From NCBI GenBank assembly GCA_050942625.1, contig JBMNNS010000026.1, positions 1 through 20,118 of the forward strand: a stretch of 20,118 nucleotides of DNA, given 5' to 3'. This DNA comes from JBMNNS01 sp050942625 (GTDB lineage Bacteria > Bacillota > Dethiobacteria > DTU022 > UBA8154). Shown one piece after another: positions 15,074-20,118 of the stretch. The notes beneath the pieces were generated by a model. The model made no database searches. It was not told the origin of the DNA and saw only the letters and a list, made by a program, of their open reading frames with translations. Numbering within the stretch: position 1 is the first letter of the stretch; each line of letters opens with the position of its first letter. Position numbers and translations under genes: made by a program.

Positions 15074-15574
15074 TTGAAAAATAAAGGTGAAACCGTTACT
15101 GAGGTACAAATGGTGGCTTTCAAGTTGGATGAAGAAGAGTTTGCTGTAGATATTCACCAGGTTCGTGAGGTATTAAAGATGGCTGTGGTTACACCACTTC
15201 CCCAGTCTGCCTCTTTTATCGAAGGGGTTATTAATTTGCGGGGTGAAATTATTCCCGTAATAGATCTGAGAAAACGTTTTGAACTATCAGAGTGGGAAAG
15301 GAACGAACAGACAAGGATTATTATTGTTGAAATAAGGGATAGTTATGTTGGTTTGATTGTAGATTCCGTTACAGAGGTTTTACGTTTTACCTCGGCTAAT
15401 ATTCAACCCCCACCCTCTAAGGTGGCGGGGACACGTACTGATCTCATTGAGGGTGTAGGAAAAATTGGGGAAAGGCTGTTGATCATTCTTAACCTTGAAA
15501 AAATCTTGACCTCAGAGGAAAAAATAGCACTTGATGATATTATAATTGAGGAACATCAAACTCCAGCAATCTAA
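15074..15574 (+). CDS. cheW: Chemotaxis coupling protein CheW
   Basis: CheW links chemoreceptors to CheA. The product is 166 residues, a single CheW domain with VAFKLDEEEFAVDIHQVREVLK, the INLRGEIIPVIDLRKRF core with the conserved NLRG, and the VGLIVDSVTEVLRF segment. Residues after about 140 are a short acidic tail. The start is TTG at 15074, with GAGGTGAAAG upstream. The 35-base gap before it holds an A5-T8-A5 tract. Confidence 0.95.
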   Translation: MKNKGETVTEVQMVAFKLDEEEFAVDIHQVREVLKMAVVTPLPQSASFIEGVINLRGEIIPVIDLRKRFELSEWERNEQTRIIIVEIRDSYVGLIVDSVTEVLRFTSANIQPPPSKVAGTRTDLIEGVGKIGERLLIILNLEKILTSEEKIALDDIIIEEHQTPAI

Positions 15575-15632
15575 GTTTTTAATTGTATTTATTTATGTTT
15601 TAAAAACCAAGGAAAGGAGGGAATGTCAAATT

Positions 15633-17756
15633 ATGGATGATTATAGGGATCTTTTTTTAGCAGAAGCCAGGGAATATTTACAGGACATGACTAATTGTTT
15701 ATTAAGACTGGAAAAGAAACCGGATGATACTAATTCCCTTACGGAAATGTTTCGGGCAGCCCATAGCTTAAAAGGTATGGCGGCTACCATGGGTTATGAA
15801 TTAATAACCGAGCTAACCCATGAACTGGAAAATATGTTTGATCAGCTTCGTAATGGCGAGCTTTCGATAGGTACGGATCTAGTCAGCCTCCTATTTAAAG
15901 CTGTGGATATGATTAACCTGTTGGTAGACAATTTAGATAATCAGGAAATTTTCAGACAAGAATCTAAAACCTTGCAGCAAGATCTTATTCAATGGCATGA
16001 ACTTCTTAATGGGGCTGGAAAAAATAAACCTGGGCTGGTGGGCTTTCCCCCTGATCCGAAGAATATTTCTAGTGATATCCTCAATGAATTTGAAAAAGAA
16101 GTACTTAAGGATGCTACTTCCAGAGAAGAAAAATGTTACTATATTCGTGTTTATTTGTTAGACGGTGTCCTGTTAAAATCTGTTCGTGCTCATATGGTTT
16201 GTAAAGCTGTAGAAAAAATGGGGGAAATAATTAAGACTGTTCCCTCAATGCAGGACCTGGAAAATGAAAATTTTGATCTTACATTTTCATTGTTGCTGTA
16301 TGGGAAACCAGATCTAAAGGATCTTGAAAAATCCATCATTAGCATTGCTGAAATTGAAAGGGTAGAAATAAGTCAGATAAAAATAAATGGTAAACAAGAA
16401 AACGTTTTTGTGGTTGAACAAGACCCAGTAACCCGTGGAATGCACAAGCCGGCTATCCCGGTGGAATCAGAAATGGCCCAGCAAGAACAAGCTGCTGCTG
16501 TAGCAGTATTAGATAAAGAAGATGCAGTGAATTTTTCTAAAATTAGGGCTGGATCAACAGCTACAAGAGCTGTAGAAAAAACTGTTCGTGTAGAAACAGC
16601 TAAACTTGATACTCTGGTTAATCTTGTTGGAGAGTTAATTATTAACCGGACACGTGTGGTAGAATTGGGCAAAAAGGCAGGGGATGAACTTTTGGAAAGT
16701 TCCCTCCAGCAGTTGGAAAGAATCACTACCGAACTGCAAGGCGCTGCTATGACTCTAAGAATGGTCCCCATTAAGCAAGTATTTGATCGTTTTCCACGGA
16801 TGATCCGTGATTTAAGTGTAGAAAAAGGAAAAAAATTAGAATTAATTATTACTGGGGAAGAAACAGAACTGGATCGTACAATCGTGAACCAGATTGGTGA
16901 TCCGCTTGTGCACCTACTGCGTAATGCTGTTGACCATGGAATAGAAGATGAAGAAGAAAGAAAAAGGAAAGGTAAAAACCCTGTCGGTAAAATTTATTTA
17001 AATGCACACCATGAGGGGAGCCATGTTGTAGTATGTGTAGAGGACGATGGCATTGGAATAAATGCTGATTTTATCAGGGCCAGGGCCCTTGAGAAAAATA
17101 TCATTAAAAAGAATGAACTTGATAATTTGACACAGGAGGAGATTATTCGTCTTATCTTCCAAAGTGGATTTAGCACATCCAGTGTAATAACAGATGTTTC
17201 AGGTCGTGGTGTAGGTATGGATGTCGTTAAAACGGCTATAGAAGCGCTTAATGGCGATATTGAAGTAAAAAGCGAACCTGAAAAAGGCACTAAATTTATT
17301 ATCAGGCTGCCGCTTACTCTGGCAATTATCAGAACCTTGATGGTAAGGGATGAGGGGGAAATATTTGCCATCCCCATTGAGGCAATCAGGGAAAATCTCT
17401 TTGTGGGATGCCATGAGATTAAAACTATACAACAGGGCAGGGTCATTACCCTGAGGGATGAGGTCCTCCCTCTTTATTTCTTAAAAGAAAAATTGAAATT
17501 AGGTAGTGTCCGGCAACAAAACGCCTACCCTGTTGTAGTAATACAGTCTGCAGAAAAAAAGGCGGGCCTTGCAGTGGACGAACTGTTAGGTCAACAGGAG
17601 ATAGTAATAAAATCCTTGAATGGCTTTGTTAGTGATATCAAAGGAATTGCCGGGGCTACGGTACTTGGCGATGGGCGGGTATCTCTTATATTAGATATTG
17701 CTGGTTTGCTTGATATGGGAGGGGTTAATTTTGGAAAAGAGAGTATTGATCACTGA
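15633..17756 (+). CDS. cheA: Chemotaxis histidine kinase CheA
   Basis: CheA autophosphorylates and passes phosphate to CheY and CheB. The product is 707 residues with all five domains. P1 (about 1-105) carries His44 in AAHSLKGMAATMG. P2, the response-regulator docking domain, is at about 168-255. P3, the dimer helices, starts near 316 (VETAKLDTLVNLVGELI). P4, the ATP-binding domain (about 380-565), has LLRNAVDHGIED, VEDDGIGI and GRGVGMDVV boxes. P5, the CheW-like domain, covers about 569-705. The ATG at 15633 has AAAGGAGGG at 15613-15621, with rather long spacing of about 11 bases. The 3' end overlaps cheY by 26 bases. Confidence 0.97.
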   Translation: MDDYRDLFLAEAREYLQDMTNCLLRLEKKPDDTNSLTEMFRAAHSLKGMAATMGYELITELTHELENMFDQLRNGELSIGTDLVSLLFKAVDMINLLVDNLDNQEIFRQESKTLQQDLIQWHELLNGAGKNKPGLVGFPPDPKNISSDILNEFEKEVLKDATSREEKCYYIRVYLLDGVLLKSVRAHMVCKAVEKMGEIIKTVPSMQDLENENFDLTFSLLLYGKPDLKDLEKSIISIAEIERVEISQIKINGKQENVFVVEQDPVTRGMHKPAIPVESEMAQQEQAAAVAVLDKEDAVNFSKIRAGSTATRAVEKTVRVETAKLDTLVNLVGELIINRTRVVELGKKAGDELLESSLQQLERITTELQGAAMTLRMVPIKQVFDRFPRMIRDLSVEKGKKLELIITGEETELDRTIVNQIGDPLVHLLRNAVDHGIEDEEERKRKGKNPVGKIYLNAHHEGSHVVVCVEDDGIGINADFIRARALEKNIIKKNELDNLTQEEIIRLIFQSGFSTSSVITDVSGRGVGMDVVKTAIEALNGDIEVKSEPEKGTKFIIRLPLTLAIIRTLMVRDEGEIFAIPIEAIRENLFVGCHEIKTIQQGRVITLRDEVLPLYFLKEKLKLGSVRQQNAYPVVVIQSAEKKAGLAVDELLGQQEIVIKSLNGFVSDIKGIAGATVLGDGRVSLILDIAGLLDMGGVNFGKESIDH

Positions 17757-18096
17757 TGATACTGCCTTTATGAGGATGACGTTGCGTAACGTACTTGAAA
17801 AAAATGGTTATGCAGTTGTTGCTGAAGCTGAAGATGGGGTTCAGGCTGTAGAAAAATACCTGGAAGCAAAGCCTGACCTGGTGACAATGGACATAACAAT
17901 GCCCAACATGGATGGTATTACGGCCATTAAAAAAATAATGGAAAACGATCCTAATGCTAAAATAGTCGTTGTTAGCGCAATGGGCCAAAAGGCACTGGTA
18001 ATTGAGGCACTAAGCTCTGGAGCGAGAGATTTTATAGTCAAACCTTTTCAACCAGAACGTGTTATAGAGGCATTGCAAAAGGTAGTAGGAGCGTAA
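17731..18096 (+). CDS. cheY: Chemotaxis response regulator CheY
   Basis: CheY-P binds the switch and controls rotation. The product is 121 residues, a lone receiver domain. Acidic pocket residues Asp9 and Asp10 (ITDDTAFMR), phospho-acceptor Asp54 (VTMDITMPNMDG), Ser82 in VVSAMG and Lys104 in IVKPF are all present. The start is TTG at 17731, with GGGAGGGG at 17717-17724 about six bases upstream, so the gene overlaps the end of cheA by 26 bases. Single-domain structure and position next to cheA and cheC argue for CheY over other receivers. Confidence 0.96.
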   Translation: MEKRVLITDDTAFMRMTLRNVLEKNGYAVVAEAEDGVQAVEKYLEAKPDLVTMDITMPNMDGITAIKKIMENDPNAKIVVVSAMGQKALVIEALSSGARDFIVKPFQPERVIEALQKVVGA

Positions 18097-18114
18097 AGGT
18101 GGGAGTGAATAGCC

Positions 18115-18720
18115 TTGGTTCAACATAGGCTGGATGAAACTGAATTTGACATACTTAAAGAATTAGCAAACATTGGAATGGGTAATGCAGTCACTTCTTT
18201 ATCCAAAATGCTTGGTGAAGAAAAAATTAAAATGGATGTTCCTGTTGCTACCTTGATTCCAATGCAGGATATTCCTGACTTTCTTGGCGGAGCTGAAAGT
18301 CTTGTGGCTGGTGTATACATTAGAGCATTTGGGGAATTGCCTTTAACTATTCTTTTTGTGCTACCACAGGAGAGCGCGGCAAATTTGATTTCTTTGTTAA
18401 CCCCTGGCTTGGCTGTAGGATTTGATGACTTAGGGCTTTCAGTGTTGAAAGAGGTTGGAAATATTTTGATAGCTTCCTACCTGAATGCTTTATCACTTAT
18501 AACTGGTTTAGAGCTATTACCAACGCCGCCTGATGTTGCCATAGACATGGCTGGGGCCATAATTGTATCAGCTATTGTTGAAGCCGGTGTGCTGGACGAT
18601 GAAGTTGTTCTTCTGAAAACCAACCTGAATACCACAAAAAGCCAAATTAATGGCTGCGTTCTTATTCTTCCGGACCAGGGGGGGCTAGGTAAAATTTTTA
18701 AAATGGTGGATGTTGGGTGA
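18115..18720 (+). CDS. cheC: CheY-P phosphatase CheC
   Basis: CheC removes phosphate from CheY-P and binds CheD. The product is 201 residues with two CheC motifs: KELANIGMGNAV near 17-28 and LKEVGNILIASYLNAL near 113-128. Each has the Glu-x-x-Asn catalytic pattern. The start is TTG at 18115, with AAGGTGGGAG upstream. It lies three bases before cheD, and in other bacteria CheC and CheD work as a pair. Confidence 0.95.
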   Translation: MVQHRLDETEFDILKELANIGMGNAVTSLSKMLGEEKIKMDVPVATLIPMQDIPDFLGGAESLVAGVYIRAFGELPLTILFVLPQESAANLISLLTPGLAVGFDDLGLSVLKEVGNILIASYLNALSLITGLELLPTPPDVAIDMAGAIIVSAIVEAGVLDDEVVLLKTNLNTTKSQINGCVLILPDQGGLGKIFKMVDVG

Positions 18721-18723
18721 AAT

Positions 18724-19206
18724 ATGGATATAGTAGTGGTAAAAATAGCTGATATGGCTGTTTTAAAGGAAAAAGGTCTTATAATTACAGTAGGGCTTGG
18801 TTCCTGTGTAGGTATAACGCTTTATGATCCCCTGGTAAAGGTTGGAGGGCTGGCCCATATCCTTCTTTCCGATAGTCGCAATTTTAAAAATCAGAATTCA
18901 TTTAACCATGCTAAGTTTGCTGATACAGCTATACCGTTGCTGGTAAAGAAAATAGAAGGCCTTGGTGGGAATAAAAACAGGCTTTCCGCTAAAATTGCTG
19001 GTGGAAGCCAGCTCTTCTCCTTCCAGAAAACAAGTTTTAGCATAGGGGAAGATAACATTTTTGCTGTTAAAAAAGCCCTGCAGGCAATCAATATACCAAT
19101 AAAGGGGGAAGATGTAAGGGGAACGCATGGGCGTACTATGCGTTTTTTTATTGATTCAGGCAAGGTTATTGTTTCCACGGTTGGTAAGGAAGAAAAAGAA
19201 TTGTAA
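18724..19206 (+). CDS. cheD: Chemoreceptor glutamine deamidase CheD
   Basis: CheD converts receptor glutamines to glutamates and is held by CheC. The product is 160 residues. The catalytic Cys28 lies in GLGSCVGITLYD and His45 in GGLAHILLSDS, the conserved pair. Further on are KIAGGSQLF and a GTHGRTM motif typical of the family. The ATG at 18724 follows GGGTGAA at short distance. It ends 18 bases before cheB. Confidence 0.95.
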   Translation: MDIVVVKIADMAVLKEKGLIITVGLGSCVGITLYDPLVKVGGLAHILLSDSRNFKNQNSFNHAKFADTAIPLLVKKIEGLGGNKNRLSAKIAGGSQLFSFQKTSFSIGEDNIFAVKKALQAINIPIKGEDVRGTHGRTMRFFIDSGKVIVSTVGKEEKEL

Positions 19207-19224
19207 CTGAAACGAGGAATTAAT

Positions 19225-20001
19225 ATGTCATTGAACCCATTAAGGGTTATGGTAGTTGATGATTCGGCATTTATGCGAAAATTCCTGGGCGATATTATTA
19301 AAGGAGATAAGGACTTACTTTTAGTAGGAACCGCCCGTGATGGCAAGGATGCTTTGCGTAAATGGCGTCTTTTTAAACCTGATGTTATTACCCTTGATGT
19401 AGAAATGCCAAATCTAGATGGCATCGAAACCCTTAAGAAAATTATGGAGGAAAGGCCACTGCCTGTTTTAATGATCAGTAGCCATACGAAACGGGGGAGC
19501 GAAATTGCCCTGGAAGCACTCTCTGCAGGAGCAGTCGACTTTATCACAAAACCATCCTTTTCGCGGCAAGAAAACATTGAAGAAATAAGAGTTCTTTTGC
19601 CGGAAAAAATTAAGATGATTGCGAGGGCAAGATTGATCAAATATGGGGCCTTATCTCGAAAAGAGGTTAATAGTAATACTATTTCCCCAATAAGCAGGGA
19701 AAAACATCTGCTTAAACAGGCACCCCGCTATGCTGTTGCAATTGGATCATCTACTGGAGGCCCCCGGGCCTTGGAAGAAGTAATGCGGGATCTTCCCCGG
19801 GATTTACCTGCTGCTATTTTTATTACACAGCACATGCCGGCGGGTTTTACAAAATCCTTAGCAGCCAGGCTTGACAGGGTTTCCGCACTAAAAGTAAAGG
19901 AGGCTGCTGAAGGGGAAACTGTTTTTCGAGGGTATGCCTATCTTGCCAAGGGAGGCTACCATCTCGTTTTGGGAGAAAAAAGGAATATCATTTGTTTATG
20001 A
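19225..20001 (+). pseudogene. cheB: Chemotaxis methylesterase CheB, truncated by an insertion sequence
   Basis: CheB removes methyl groups from receptors. What remains is 258 residues. The receiver domain (about 1-125) is complete, with Asp12-Asp13 and phospho-acceptor Asp58. The esterase domain starts near 168 with the catalytic serine Ser176 in GSSTGGP and His203 in ITQHMPAGF. The region that should follow GGYHLVL, about 90-100 residues including the third catalytic residue (an Asp), is missing. Residue 256 is encoded up to 19992. The last two codons and the stop (TGT TTA TGA, 19993-20001) come from the foreign sequence. The product is therefore probably inactive as an esterase. The ATG at 19225 follows ACGAGGAA at good spacing. 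Confidence 0.85.
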
Positions 20002-20007
20002 TAATCT

Positions 20008-20044
20008 AAAAGTACCCCACTATAATAATTGAAAACTCCCCCAC
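20008..20044 (+). repeat. Two 13-base direct repeats in the insertion-sequence end
   Basis: AAAAGTACCCCAC at 20008-20020 and AAAACTCCCCCAC at 20032-20044 agree at 11 of 13 positions and start 24 bases apart. IS21-type elements carry such repeated sequences near each end as transposase-binding sites. Only this end is visible. Confidence 0.55.
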
Positions 20045-20057
20045 CATAGAATAAAAT

Positions 20058-20090
20058 CTCCTATGTATGTAACTGGAAAATACATGGGAG
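20058..20090 (+). promoter_or_regulatory. RNA hairpin covering the istA ribosome binding site
   Basis: The arm CTCCTATGTA (20058-20067) pairs with TACATGGGAG (20081-20090), ten pairs with one G-U wobble and a 13-base loop. The 3' arm includes GGGAG of the Shine-Dalgarno GGGAGGG (20086-20092) for the ATG at 20100. Such a hairpin would keep istA silent when transcripts enter from outside, here from the strong flagellar operon. Confidence 0.55.
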
Positions 20091-20099
20091 GGCAGGGAG

Positions 20100-20118
20100 A
20101 TGATTACACTGTTAGACA
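20100..20118 (+). CDS. Transposase IstA-like, N-terminal end (partial)
   Basis: Only six complete codons are in the window. They read MITLLD after ATG at 20100, with GGGAGGG at 20086-20092 about seven bases upstream. Many IS21-family IstA proteins start with a similar M-[IL]-x-[LM]-L-[DE] sequence. The call relies on this and on the element end just upstream; the catalytic DDE region and helix-turn-helix are outside the window. Confidence 0.5.

Larger units (their letters stand above)
19993..20118 (+). mobile_element. Left end of an insertion sequence, probably IS21 family (partial)
   Basis: The reading of cheB stops at 19993, where the sequence changes character. It begins with TGTTTATGATAATC, and IS21-family ends begin with TG. 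Two related 13-base blocks (20008-20020 and 20032-20044) resemble the repeated transposase-binding blocks at IS21 ends. An open frame then starts at 20100 with MITLLD, a start typical of IstA transposases. Only the first 126 bases are present, so neither the family nor the right end can be proven. Confidence 0.65.

Noticed and set aside
16994..17446. Minus-strand open frame of 150 codons opposite cheA
   Set aside because: It lies opposite the conserved ATP-binding domain of CheA, and the translation is serine- and isoleucine-rich as expected from an antisense shadow.
18891..19640. Long open frame of 249 codons on the minus strand across cheD and cheB
   Set aside because: It lies wholly opposite two clear genes, has a low-complexity serine-rich translation and resembles no protein family I know; it is a shadow of the coding strand.
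1..20118. CRISPR arrays, tRNA, rRNA and riboswitches
   Set aside because: No regularly spaced repeats, cloverleaf or known riboswitch pattern was seen; gaps between genes are all under about 80 bases except at the element end.

Overview
The window is an almost unbroken run of plus-strand flagellar and chemotaxis genes. Short gaps, start/stop overlaps, strong AGGAGG-type ribosome binding sites and frequent TTG/GTG starts point to a low-to-moderate GC Gram-positive bacterium. The gene set fits an anaerobic member of class Clostridia (Peptococcaceae/Desulfotomaculum-like), although the sequence alone does not fix a genus. The markers behind this are FliY with a CheC core, CheC and CheD, sigma-D directly after FlhF/FlhG, and a SwrB-like gene.

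Layout. (1) Positions 1-4652 carry the end of motB, fliL, a FliN-like switch protein, and the export gate genes fliO, fliP, fliQ, fliR and flhB. (2) Positions 4702-10784 carry flhA, flhF, flhG, a PilZ-domain c-di-GMP receptor, the flagellar sigma factor sigD and a membrane/coiled-coil/HTH protein of the SwrB (YlxL) type. (3) Positions 10847-12502 carry two rod/hook proteins of the FlgF/FlgG (FlhO/FlhP) type, preceded by a sigma-D-like promoter. (4) Positions 12580-15038 carry the switch proteins fliM, fliN and fliY, preceded by a sigma-A-like promoter. (5) Positions 15074-20001 carry cheW, cheA, cheY, cheC, cheD and cheB. (6) From about 19993 to the window end there is a foreign sequence that looks like the left end of an IS21-type insertion sequence, with the first codons of its istA.

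How it works together. FliO/P/Q/R, FlhB and FlhA form the export gate, FlhF/FlhG set flagellar placement and number, and SigD switches on late genes. CheA with CheW phosphorylates CheY. CheY-P docks on the switch (FliM, FliN and perhaps the FliN-like protein), and CheC and FliY remove the phosphate. CheD and CheB would act on receptors. cheB is cut off after codon 256 by the mobile element and lacks the region holding the third catalytic residue, so methylesterase activity is probably lost unless another copy exists.

The window is mostly an ordinary flagellar supercluster and I found no wholly new system. The points most worth a second look are the interrupted cheB, a hairpin that would hide the ribosome binding site of the element's transposase gene, a switch encoded with four SpoA-domain proteins and three CheY-docking peptides, and an FlhB whose autocleavage motif reads NPTE instead of NPTH.
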